This document shows, one piece after another, positions 1 through 5,998 of a stretch of 6,045 nucleotides of DNA. The DNA comes from Campylobacterales bacterium. GTDB lineage: Bacteria; Campylobacterota; Campylobacteria; Campylobacterales; Sulfurimonadaceae. Numbering within the stretch: position 1 is the first letter of the stretch; every line of letters begins with the position of its first letter. A program made the position numbers and the translations under genes. The stretch is from positions 1-6,045 of the forward strand of contig JAFGVR010000127.1 in the NCBI GenBank assembly GCA_016937915.1. Reading direction: 5' to 3'. The notes below the pieces were generated by a model. It searched no databases. It was not told the origin of the DNA and saw nothing but the letters and a program-made list of their open reading frames with translations.

Positions 1-1
1 A

Positions 2-481
2 GAGGAAGCTACACCTTTTGAGAAAAAACCTCAGATGAGTGATGAGAAGTTGCATCTTACAAAATGGCTTTTTAAAGAGATAGAGAAAAAAGGGTTTAAA
101 CAGTATGAGATAAGTAATTTTGGCTCATACCGCTCAAAACACAACTACGGCTACTGGGAATACAAAGATTATATTGGTGTTGGAAGTGGTGCTGTTGGAA
201 AACTTGGACTAAATAGATTTTATCCAACTAGCGATGTAGAGTCATACATCAAAAATCCATTGGATATAGATGTTGAAGAGTTAAGTAAAGATGATAGAGT
301 TATTGAACAGATTTTTTTAGGTCTTAGAAGTGATGTTGGTGTAGATGCAAAGATTTTAAATAAAGAGCAGATAAAACAAGCAGAGATATTAGTTTTAGAA
401 GATAAACTTATAAAAGAAAACTCTTTCTATTATAATAAAGATTTTTTACTAGCTGATGAGATTGCACTATTTTTTGGATAA
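2..481 (+). CDS. hemW: HemW, radical-SAM-family heme chaperone (C-terminal part, 5' end outside window)
   Basis: The reading frame is open from base 2 to the TAA at 479-481, giving the last 159 residues of a protein that normally has about 350-400. The visible part begins with EEATPFEKKPQMSDE, matching the HemW segment after the radical SAM barrel. It continues with QYEISNFG, HN-x-x-YW and DYIGVGSGA, all typical of HemW and its HemN-like relatives, and then the C-terminal winged-helix-like segment starting at IFLGLRSDVGVD. The ATG at 35 is internal, because homology continues upstream of it. The CX3CX2C cluster motif would lie left of the window and cannot be checked. HemW proteins were long annotated as oxygen-independent coproporphyrinogen oxidases. 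They are now regarded as heme-binding chaperones that insert heme into respiratory proteins and lack coproporphyrinogen dehydrogenase activity. A true HemN lies downstream at 2842, which supports calling this copy HemW. Confidence 0.9.
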   Translation, partial: EEATPFEKKPQMSDEKLHLTKWLFKEIEKKGFKQYEISNFGSYRSKHNYGYWEYKDYIGVGSGAVGKLGLNRFYPTSDVESYIKNPLDIDVEELSKDDRVIEQIFLGLRSDVGVDAKILNKEQIKQAEILVLEDKLIKENSFYYNKDFLLADEIALFFG

Positions 482-491
482 ATTAATCATT

Positions 492-515
492 GTTTCGATA
501 AAATCGCAAACTTTT
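492..515 (+). terminator. Weak candidate hairpin with T tract after hemW (overlaps promoter candidate)
   Basis: GTTTCGAT (492-499) and ATCGCAAAC (503-511) can pair as an 8-bp stem with one bulged C (507) and a three-base AAA loop, followed directly by TTTT (512-515). That is the shape of a rho-independent terminator for hemW, but the stem has only three G-C pairs and the T tract is short. The same bases contain the best -10 element for tatB, so the symmetry may be incidental or may belong to the promoter. Low confidence. Confidence 0.25.
497..514 (+). promoter_or_regulatory. Candidate sigma70-type promoter for tatB-tatC-queA
   Basis: GATAAAAT at 497-504 contains TAAAAT (499-504), a good -10 hexamer, and is followed by CGCAAACTTT. 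No convincing -35 TTGACA lies 16-18 bases upstream; the region is T-rich instead (466-476), and weak or absent -35 boxes are usual for Campylobacterota housekeeping promoters. Transcription would start near 510-513, giving a leader of about 30 bases with AAGGGA (531-536) as ribosome binding site ahead of the tatB ATG. The 13-mer at 502-514 recurs with one mismatch upstream of hemN (2811-2823), which supports a shared functional element. Confidence 0.5.
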
Positions 516-540
516 AGTAACACAATGTAAAAGGGATAAT

Positions 541-924
541 ATGTTTGGTATGGGTTTTACTGAGATAATGGTTATAGCTGTTATCGCCATCTTATTTTTA
601 GGTCCTGATAAACTTCCTCAGGCGATGGTAGAGATAGCTAAGTTTTTTAGAAATACTAAAAACACTTTAAGTACTGTAAAAGATTCACTAGAACAAGAGA
701 TGAATGTTTCAGAGATCAAGCAAGAAGCATTAGCTTATAAAAAAGAGCTTGAGAAAGCTAGTGAGGATGTTAAGAAAAAAACTGATATCAAACAAGCTTT
801 GTTTGATGATGATTTTGATGTTATGAGTGAAGTGTTTGAAGATAAACCTAAACCAACAGTTGAACAAAAACCAGTCGTAGAACAAAAGTATGAAACTGTA
901 ACTTTTGAGAAAAAACCAAAATAA
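541..924 (+). CDS. tatB: TatB, Sec-independent protein translocase subunit
   Basis: TatB works with TatC in the inner membrane as the receptor for folded precursor proteins carrying twin-arginine signal peptides. The 127-residue protein has the standard layout: a very short periplasmic N-terminus, one membrane helix at about residues 5-20, the hinge GPDKLP at 21-26, an amphipathic helix at about 24-45, then a charged cytoplasmic tail. Glu8 in MFGMGFTEIM and the Gly-Pro hinge are the TatB hallmarks; TatA normally lacks this Glu and has a shorter FG-K-LP hinge. Residues 46-85 are rich in Lys and Glu and probably helical. The C-terminus is low-complexity, with VEQKP-like repeats around 107-116. 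The ATG is preceded by AAGGGA four bases upstream. The adjacent tatC, 10 bases downstream, supports TatB over TatA, and no tatA is seen here. Confidence 0.93.
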   Translation: MFGMGFTEIMVIAVIAILFLGPDKLPQAMVEIAKFFRNTKNTLSTVKDSLEQEMNVSEIKQEALAYKKELEKASEDVKKKTDIKQALFDDDFDVMSEVFEDKPKPTVEQKPVVEQKYETVTFEKKPK

Positions 925-928
925 GAGA
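923..928 (+). promoter_or_regulatory. Ribosome binding site that sets the tatC start
   Basis: AAGAGA at 923-928 overlaps the tatB stop codon and sits six bases before the ATG at 935. This favours 935 over the in-frame TTG at 905, which lies inside tatB and would add ten Lys/Arg/Asn-rich residues absent from TatC proteins. The overlap with the tatB stop suggests translational coupling. Confidence 0.6.
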
Positions 929-934
929 CAAAAA

Positions 935-1753
935 ATGTTTGAAGAACTTAGACCACACCTTGTAGAACTTAGAAAAAGACTAGGCATCTCTGTTGGAAGT
1001 CTTATTGTTATGTTTTTTATTATGTTTTACTTTCATGAGCCAATACTTGAATGGATAGTAGAGCCACTAAATCAAGCACTTATAGAGGTTGGTAAAAAAT
1101 CTATCCACGCTGCTGATGGTATGGTTACAACTACTCAAGTTGGTGGTGCTTTTTTTGTAGCTCTAAAAGTTGCTTTTTTTGCTGCTATCCTTGGAGCATT
1201 ACCAATCATACTTTCTCAGATTTGGGCTTTTATAGCTCCAGGGCTTTATGCAAATGAGAAAAAAATGATTATCCCTTTTGTTGTGGGTGGAAGTGTTATG
1301 TTTGGTGTAGGTGTACTTTTTGCATACTATATAGTTACCCCATTTGGTTTTGATTTTCTTATAACTTTTGGTAGTTTTAAATTTACTCCACTTATAAATA
1401 TAGAAGATTATGTTGGATTTTTCACCAAGATAATGTTTGGTTTTGGTATAGCTTTTGAGCTTCCTATATTTGCATACTTTCTAGCACTTCTTGGGATGGT
1501 AAACGATAGACAGATGGTTGACTTTTTCAAGTACGCTGTAGTTATCATCTTTATAGTAGCAGCTCTTCTAACTCCGCCAGATGTTCTTACTCAACTTCTT
1601 ATGGCTGGACCTTTAGTGATACTTTATGGTTTTTCTATCCTTATAGTAAAAGTTGTAAATCCTGCTCCACCTGAGGAGGAAGATGAATTAACAGACGCTG
1701 ATGCGGATGTTTTAAAAGAAGCTCTTGGGATAGATGATAAAAGTGCAAAATAA
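935..1753 (+). CDS. tatC: TatC, Sec-independent protein translocase subunit
   Basis: TatC is the polytopic core of the twin-arginine translocase; it binds the RR signal peptide and recruits TatB and TatA. The 272-residue product starts MFEELRPHLVELRKRL, the cytoplasmic N-terminal signature (compare HLIELRKRL of E. coli). It then has six likely membrane helices, at about 15-35, 72-98, 112-136, 160-185, 198-214 and 217-240. The signal-peptide-binding loop QIWAFIAPGLYANEKK (95-110) keeps Phe99 and Glu108, equivalent to E. coli Phe94 and Glu103. Glu175 in GIAFELPIF matches the conserved Glu170. The last ~30 residues after helix 6 form an acidic tail (EEEDELTDADAD at 247-258), longer than in the minimal protein. 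The gene follows tatB by 10 bases and its 3' end overlaps queA by 20 bases, so the three are probably one transcript. Confidence 0.96.
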   Translation: MFEELRPHLVELRKRLGISVGSLIVMFFIMFYFHEPILEWIVEPLNQALIEVGKKSIHAADGMVTTTQVGGAFFVALKVAFFAAILGALPIILSQIWAFIAPGLYANEKKMIIPFVVGGSVMFGVGVLFAYYIVTPFGFDFLITFGSFKFTPLINIEDYVGFFTKIMFGFGIAFELPIFAYFLALLGMVNDRQMVDFFKYAVVIIFIVAALLTPPDVLTQLLMAGPLVILYGFSILIVKVVNPAPPEEEDELTDADADVLKEALGIDDKSAK

Positions 1754-2771
1754 AGAGCTTTTAACCTCTAGCTATGATTTTCATCTACCAGATGAGCTTA
1801 TAGCTACCTATCCTGCAAGTCCAAGGGATCATGCCAAACTTTTGGTTTATAACAGAGCTACAGACACAATAACCCATACATATTTTTACGATTTTGAAAA
1901 GTTTATCCCCAAAGATGCTGCACTTATATTTAACGATACAAAAGTTATAAAAGCTAGACTTTATGGTCAAAAACCAACTGGTGGTAAAATAGAGTTACTT
2001 ATAAATAGAGCCTTAGATGCAAATAATGTAAATGTCTATATCAGAGGGAAAGTAAAAGTTGATAGCGAAATCTTTTTTGATGAAGATTTGGTTGCAAAAG
2101 TTACAAAATTAAATGATGATGGAAGTCGTGAGGTAAACTTTTACAAACAAAAAGAACCTCTTAGATTTGAAGATATCTTACCTATCATAGACAAAATAGG
2201 TCATGTACCACTACCCCCATATATACAGCGAGAAGATAATAAAGAGGATGAGAGTGAGTACCAAAGTGTATTTGCTCAAAATGAGGGTGCAGTAGCAGCT
2301 CCTACTGCATCACTTCACTTTACAGATGCTCAACATGAGAGAATCTGTAAAATTCATAAACATGCATTTGTAACTTTGCATGTTGGAAGTGGAACATTTA
2401 AACCCGTTGAACATGAAACTATAACAGATCATCCGATGCACTCAGAGTACTACGATATATCTGATGCGGCAAAAGAGCTTTTAGAGAGTGATATCCCCAT
2501 ATTAAGTGTTGGAACTACATCGACTAGAACCATAGAGTTTTACGCAAGATACAAAGAACTGCAAAGAGGTGAAGCAAATCTATTTTTGCATCCAAACAAT
2601 AAACCTATAAGGGTAAATCATTTACTTACAAATTTTCACCTTCCTAAATCAACTCTTTTGATGCTTGTAGCATCTTTTGTGGGGCTTGAAAAAGTACAAG
2701 AGTTGTATGCAGAAGCTATCAAAGAGAGGTATCGTTTCTACTCTTATGGTGATGCTATGTTGATATTGTAG
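1734..2771 (+). CDS. queA: QueA, S-adenosylmethionine:tRNA ribosyltransferase-isomerase
   Basis: QueA transfers and isomerises the ribose of SAM onto 7-aminomethyl-7-deazaguanine at the wobble position of GUN-anticodon tRNAs, forming epoxyqueuosine. It acts in the cytoplasm as the penultimate step of queuosine synthesis. The 345-residue length is normal for the family. Recognisable blocks in order are YDFHLPDELIATYP (14-27), AKLLVYNR (34-41), LIFNDTKVIKARL (64-76), GGKIELLI (83-90), IGHVPLPPYI (155-164), GAVAAPTASLHFT (185-197), LHVGSGTFKPV (215-225), HSEYYDI (236-242), SVGTTSTRTIE (258-268) and LLTNFHLPKSTLLMLVASF (297-315). The ATG at 1734 lies within the end of tatC. An in-frame GTG at 1743 is an alternative start and would give MQNKELLTSSYDF, close to related proteins as I remember them. 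GGGA at 1727-1730 is the nearest ribosome-binding-like sequence, but it fits neither start well (3 or 12 bases). No other queuosine gene is in view. Confidence 0.96.
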   Translation: MIKVQNKELLTSSYDFHLPDELIATYPASPRDHAKLLVYNRATDTITHTYFYDFEKFIPKDAALIFNDTKVIKARLYGQKPTGGKIELLINRALDANNVNVYIRGKVKVDSEIFFDEDLVAKVTKLNDDGSREVNFYKQKEPLRFEDILPIIDKIGHVPLPPYIQREDNKEDESEYQSVFAQNEGAVAAPTASLHFTDAQHERICKIHKHAFVTLHVGSGTFKPVEHETITDHPMHSEYYDISDAAKELLESDIPILSVGTTSTRTIEFYARYKELQRGEANLFLHPNNKPIRVNHLLTNFHLPKSTLLMLVASFVGLEKVQELYAEAIKERYRFYSYGDAMLIL

Positions 2772-2807
2772 TTCTTTAGTTTAACCCTCTTTTCAACACT
2801 TTTTAGA

Positions 2808-2823
2808 GATAATCGCGAACTTT
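2808..2823 (+). promoter_or_regulatory. Candidate sigma70-type promoter for hemN and downstream genes
   Basis: GATAAT at 2808-2813 differs from the TATAAT consensus only at its first base and is followed by CGCGAACTTT. As at the tatB promoter there is a T-rich upstream stretch (2790-2804) rather than a clear -35 box. A start near 2819-2822 would leave a leader of about 20 bases carrying AAGGGA (2830-2835), six bases before the GTG start. AATCGCGAACTTT at 2811-2823 matches 502-514 upstream of tatB at 12 of 13 positions. Confidence 0.5.
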
Positions 2824-2844
2824 AATTATAAGGGATAGTTCGTG
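2814..2844. repeat. Inverted repeat flanking the hemN ribosome binding site
   Basis: CGCGAAC (2814-2820) and GTTCGTG (2838-2844) are complementary over seven positions with one G-T wobble; the core CGAAC / GTTCG is exact. The 17-base spacer contains AAGGGA (2830-2835), and the right arm includes the GTG start. In a read-through transcript from queA this could form a hairpin with the binding site in the loop and the start codon in the stem. It could also be a DNA operator, or chance. Confidence 0.3.
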
Positions 2845-4209
2845 CTTGATTTTTCAAAATTTATAAAATACTCAAAACCAGGGCCAAGATATACCAGTTA
2901 TCCGACAGCTTTGGAGTTTAGCAGTGCTTATGAGTATGATACATATATCAAAAAACTAGAGTCTCAAGATCCCTCTCGCCCTTTGAGTTTATATTTTCAC
3001 CTCCCTTTTTGTAAAAATGCTTGTTACTTTTGTGGTTGTAATGTTGTCTTTACTTCAAGGGAAGATAAGATGCTTCATTACATTGAGTATCTAAAAAAAG
3101 AGCTGCAGATTCTCAAAAAACACTTAAAGTGTGAGCGAGAAGTTATGCAGATGCACTTTGGTGGTGGTACTCCTACATTTTATGGGGCAAATGAACTTAA
3201 AATCATTATAGATGAGATAAAAACAGTTTTCCCAAACTTTAGTAAAGATGCAGAGATAAGTTGTGAGATAGATCCTCGCCATGTAAATGAGGAACAGATG
3301 CGTGTTTTAAGTGAAGCTGGATTTAACCGTGTAAGTTTTGGGATTCAAGATTTTAACGAAAAAGTTCAACACGCGGTTCACAGAGTTCAACCTTATGAGA
3401 TAACTAAAAATGCTATGGATTTGGCTAGAAAATATAATATGCTCTCAGTTAATGTTGACCTTATCTATGGACTCCCTTATCAGTCGTTAGAGACATTCAA
3501 AGAGACGCTTGAACTCTCCCTCTCACTTGACCCTGATAGATTTGCAGTTTTTAATTACGCTCATGTTCCGTGGATGAAAAAAACTATGAGAAAAATCGAC
3601 GAAACTACACTTCCAAGACCTGATGAAAAGCTAGAGATCATGAAATATACAATCGATTATCTAACCTCTCATGGATATAAAATGGTGGGGATGGATCACT
3701 TCGCAAAACCTGATGATGAACTTTTTAAAGCGATAGAGAAGGGTGAACTTCACAGAAACTTCCAAGGTTATACAACTAAAGGTGGTGCGGATCTTATAGG
3801 AGTAGGGCTTACTTCCATTGGTGAGGGTGTGGATAGCTATAACCAAAATTTCAAAGATATGAAACTTTATGAAGAGGCTATAGACGCTGGCAAGCTTCCG
3901 TTTGAGCGTGGTGTGGTTTTAAATGAAGATGACCTTATCCGCCAGTATGTGATAATGGAGCTTATGAGTAACTTCAAGCTTGATATACAAAGATTTGAAG
4001 AGAAGTTTGGTATCGTATTTAAAGATTATTTTGCTGATGCGATTGAGGCTTTAAAACCGTTTGCAGATGAGGAGCTTATCACTATGGATGATAAACATAT
4101 AGAGTGTAGCCAAACGGGGACTTTACTTATCCGTAACATCTCGATGCCTTTTGATGCATATATGAAAAAACATGCGGCAAATAAAAAGACATTTTCAAAA
4201 ACTATATAG
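2842..4209 (+). CDS. hemN: HemN, oxygen-independent coproporphyrinogen III dehydrogenase (radical SAM)
   Basis: HemN oxidatively decarboxylates two propionate side chains of coproporphyrinogen III to vinyl groups, giving protoporphyrinogen IX and using two SAM molecules per turnover. It is the cytoplasmic anaerobic route in heme synthesis. At 455 residues it is full length (E. coli HemN is 457) and similar along its whole length. GPRYTSYPTALEF (14-26) is the N-terminal substrate-side signature. Cys57, Cys61 and Cys64 form the radical SAM CX3CX2C motif, followed by Cys66, the fourth Cys typical of true HemN. GGGTP (107-111) contacts SAM, and VDLIYGLP (205-212), MDHFAKPDDEL (284-294) and HRNFQGYTT (304-312) are further family blocks. 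The C-terminal domain ends LLIRNISMPFDAY. The start is GTG, read as Met, with AAGGGA six bases upstream. The next gene begins 9 bases after the stop, indicating co-transcription. Confidence 0.97.
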   Translation: MLDFSKFIKYSKPGPRYTSYPTALEFSSAYEYDTYIKKLESQDPSRPLSLYFHLPFCKNACYFCGCNVVFTSREDKMLHYIEYLKKELQILKKHLKCEREVMQMHFGGGTPTFYGANELKIIIDEIKTVFPNFSKDAEISCEIDPRHVNEEQMRVLSEAGFNRVSFGIQDFNEKVQHAVHRVQPYEITKNAMDLARKYNMLSVNVDLIYGLPYQSLETFKETLELSLSLDPDRFAVFNYAHVPWMKKTMRKIDETTLPRPDEKLEIMKYTIDYLTSHGYKMVGMDHFAKPDDELFKAIEKGELHRNFQGYTTKGGADLIGVGLTSIGEGVDSYNQNFKDMKLYEEAIDAGKLPFERGVVLNEDDLIRQYVIMELMSNFKLDIQRFEEKFGIVFKDYFADAIEALKPFADEELITMDDKHIECSQTGTLLIRNISMPFDAYMKKHAANKKTFSKTI

Positions 4210-4218
4210 GTAAGATAG

Positions 4219-5502
4219 ATGCAAAAAAATTTAGATGATATATTTGATTTTAAAAAATTAGCTGATGAGTGTGTGAAATGTGGTAAGTGTATCCCAGTTT
4301 GTACTATCCACAATGTAAATGCAGATGAGGTTACATCTCCTCGTGGTTTTATAGACCTTCTTGGTGCATACAAGAGTGGTAAACTAGAGCTTGATATGAA
4401 TGCTAAAAATATCTTTGAGAGCTGTTTTTTATGTACAGCTTGTGTTGAGACTTGTCCAAAATCACTCCCAACTGATATGCTCATAGAACAGGCTCGTGCA
4501 GACATAGCTCAAAAGTTTGGCATTGCATGGTACAAAAGAGCTTTCTTTTTACTTCTTCGTCACCGCTGGTTAAATGACTTGGCATTTAAGATGGGGTGGG
4601 TGTTTCAGACTTGTGGATTTAAGATAAGAGCAGATATAGACTCTATGACCTCAAGAGTTAACTTGCCGATGCTAAAGGTTGATAGATTACTGCCAAGTCT
4701 TAGAAAAACATCATTTTTAAACGCTCACAAAGAGAATATAGATAATGGTGGAAAAAGAAAAGTAGCGGTATTTATAGGTTGTTTGGGAAATTATAATTAT
4801 AGAGGCATCGGTGATTCACTTTTAGAGATTTTAGAAGCTTTAGAGATAGATGCATTTTTGGCAAAAGATCAGAAGTGTTGTGGGGCTCCTGCATATTTCA
4901 CAGGGGATTTTGCAACAGTTGAGCATAATGCTAAACACAACATAGAGTATTTTGAGAAGTTTGGTGATGATATAGAGGCTATCATAGTTCCTGAAGCTAC
5001 TTGTAGTGCGATGCTAAAAATTGATTATGAACACTTTTTCCATGACAACCCAGAGTGGTTAGCAAGAGCTAGAGCTGTAAAAGATAAGATATTTATGGCG
5101 ACAGAGTGGCTAGAGCATCATACACATCTAAGAGAGCTTTTGGCATCTAAACATAAAAAGACTCAAATTGTAACTTACCATGACCCGTGTCATGCTAAAA
5201 AGATGCAAGGGGTACATAAAGAGCCAAGAAGTCTTATCTCTCAGTGTTATGAGATAGTTGAGATGAGTGATTCAAATGTTTGTTGTGGATTTGGTGGGAT
5301 CACTATGCAAAGTGAAAAGTACCACTTAGCAAAAGCAGCTGGTGAGACAAAAGCAAACATGATAGAAAAAACAAAAGCTGATGTAGTAAGTGCAGAGTGT
5401 TCAGCTTGTAGGATGCAGATAAATGCATCTATGAACTACAAAGAGATGAAAACAGAGTTTAAAAATCCTATAGAGCTGATAGCTGAAGCCCTCAGAGGAT
5501 AA
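4219..5502 (+). CDS. Iron-sulfur oxidoreductase subunit with two [4Fe-4S] motifs and two CCG domains (GlpC/GlcF/LutA-like)
   Basis: This 427-residue protein is probably an electron-transfer subunit. Two ferredoxin-type CX2CX2CX3C motifs lie near the N-terminus (Cys18, 21, 24, 28 and Cys69, 72, 75, 79-Pro). Two cysteine-rich CCG domains follow: Cys188, Cys220-Cys221-Gly and Cys262 in the first, then Cys324, Cys355-Cys356-Gly and Cys394/Cys397 in the second. The first ends CSAM instead of CXXC, as is common in GlcF-like proteins; the second is complete. The same architecture occurs in GlpC (anaerobic glycerol-3-phosphate dehydrogenase), GlcF (glycolate oxidase), LutA and HdrB/D-like subunits, so the substrate cannot be assigned. 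No flavin-binding dehydrogenase is present nearby. No signal peptide is visible; a basic, hydrophobic stretch (about 104-130) might touch the membrane. The ATG has only a weak GGTAAGA upstream (4209-4215), so translation may be coupled to hemN, which ends 9 bases earlier. Confidence 0.88.
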   Translation: MQKNLDDIFDFKKLADECVKCGKCIPVCTIHNVNADEVTSPRGFIDLLGAYKSGKLELDMNAKNIFESCFLCTACVETCPKSLPTDMLIEQARADIAQKFGIAWYKRAFFLLLRHRWLNDLAFKMGWVFQTCGFKIRADIDSMTSRVNLPMLKVDRLLPSLRKTSFLNAHKENIDNGGKRKVAVFIGCLGNYNYRGIGDSLLEILEALEIDAFLAKDQKCCGAPAYFTGDFATVEHNAKHNIEYFEKFGDDIEAIIVPEATCSAMLKIDYEHFFHDNPEWLARARAVKDKIFMATEWLEHHTHLRELLASKHKKTQIVTYHDPCHAKKMQGVHKEPRSLISQCYEIVEMSDSNVCCGFGGITMQSEKYHLAKAAGETKANMIEKTKADVVSAECSACRMQINASMNYKEMKTEFKNPIELIAEALRG

Positions 5503-5505
5503 AAG

Positions 5506-5985
5506 ATGAATACTGTCATACTTTTTATATCATACATTTTAATCTCTATGGTTTTTACTTGGAAGTTTGTAGATTTTATAAAGTCAAGACAGTGGGATAT
5601 AAAGAGTGCTAGGTTACTACTTGGTATATTTATTTTTATCATAGGTTTGTTGTTATTATCTGTAAGGGTTGCCATTTTAGGTGGGATAGATAACTATGAA
5701 GCATATAAAAATGAGATAGCTTTGACATTGATATTTGGTGTTATTATCATGTTTGTGGTAACTACATTATCGTTGTGGGTTATGTACCTTGTTAGAAAGA
5801 TGAAGTATATGGAAGTTACATTTAATATCCCTGGAAACAATAGTGAAAATGGTTCTTTATCAGAGTCTAAAATGACATGTTTAGTAGATAGAGATCAAGT
5901 GTTAAATGTAGAGAAGGTTTTTACAACCATAGATAGTAAAAGAAAGTTAGTTCATAGAGATGTTGATTTAATTGAGAAAGATTAA
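5506..5985 (+). CDS. Hypothetical membrane protein with three predicted helices
   Basis: I do not recognise this 159-residue protein. Three hydrophobic segments suit membrane helices at about 2-22, 35-58 and 71-97; Arg54 lies near the end of the second. Short basic stretches follow the first (KSRQWDIKSAR) and third (RKMKYM) helices, suggesting an outside N-terminus and a cytoplasmic C-terminal tail. The tail (about 98-159) is hydrophilic, starting with a Gly/Asn/Ser-rich linker (NIPGNNSENGS) and ending with many charged residues; it has one Cys (125) and the only His (150). The helices contain no His, so bis-His heme ligation in the membrane is unlikely, and HemJ is not a match. AGAGGA (5494-5499) is a strong ribosome binding site inside the last codons of the iron-sulfur gene, which ends 3 bases before this ATG, so the two are probably coupled. 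AT content is like the neighbours. Confidence 0.75.
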   Translation: MNTVILFISYILISMVFTWKFVDFIKSRQWDIKSARLLLGIFIFIIGLLLLSVRVAILGGIDNYEAYKNEIALTLIFGVIIMFVVTTLSLWVMYLVRKMKYMEVTFNIPGNNSENGSLSESKMTCLVDRDQVLNVEKVFTTIDSKRKLVHRDVDLIEKD

Positions 5986-5998
5986 AAGGGTTACATAA

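Noticed and set aside
2..481. A second true coproporphyrinogen dehydrogenase (hemN) at the left edge
   Set aside because: The C-terminal half follows the HemW pattern (QYEISNFG, HN-x-x-YW, YIGVGSGA) and lacks the HemN blocks MDHFAKPDDEL and HRNFQGYTT that the 2842 gene has.
15..917. Identical 16-base direct repeat at 15-30 (hemW) and 902-917 (tatB)
   Set aside because: Both copies encode FEKKP in the same frame in A-rich coding sequence, with no similarity beyond the repeat. Chance with codon bias is the simplest explanation.
541..924. Calling this gene tatA
   Set aside because: Glu8, the GPDKLP hinge, the 127-residue length and adjacency to tatC fit TatB better than TatA.
905..934. In-frame TTG start adding ten residues to TatC
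   Set aside because: The extension lies within the tatB coding end and is not TatC-like, and the ATG at 935 has a suitable binding site at 923-928 and gives the expected N-terminus.
730..987. Minus-strand open frame opposite tatB/tatC
   Set aside because: Its low-complexity Phe/Leu/Ser/Ile-rich product is the mirror of Lys/Glu-rich coding sequence. No independent signal supports it; the smaller minus-strand frames at 1785, 3661 and 5436 fail for the same reason.
4026..4505. 159-codon open frame on the minus strand across the hemN / iron-sulfur junction
   Set aside because: It is antisense to two well-supported genes, its product resembles no family I know, and the length is explained by the codon bias of the + strand genes.
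5506..5985. HemJ protoporphyrinogen oxidase, suggested by the hemN context
   Set aside because: HemJ needs conserved membrane-region His and Trp motifs. The helices here have no His and the overall pattern does not match.
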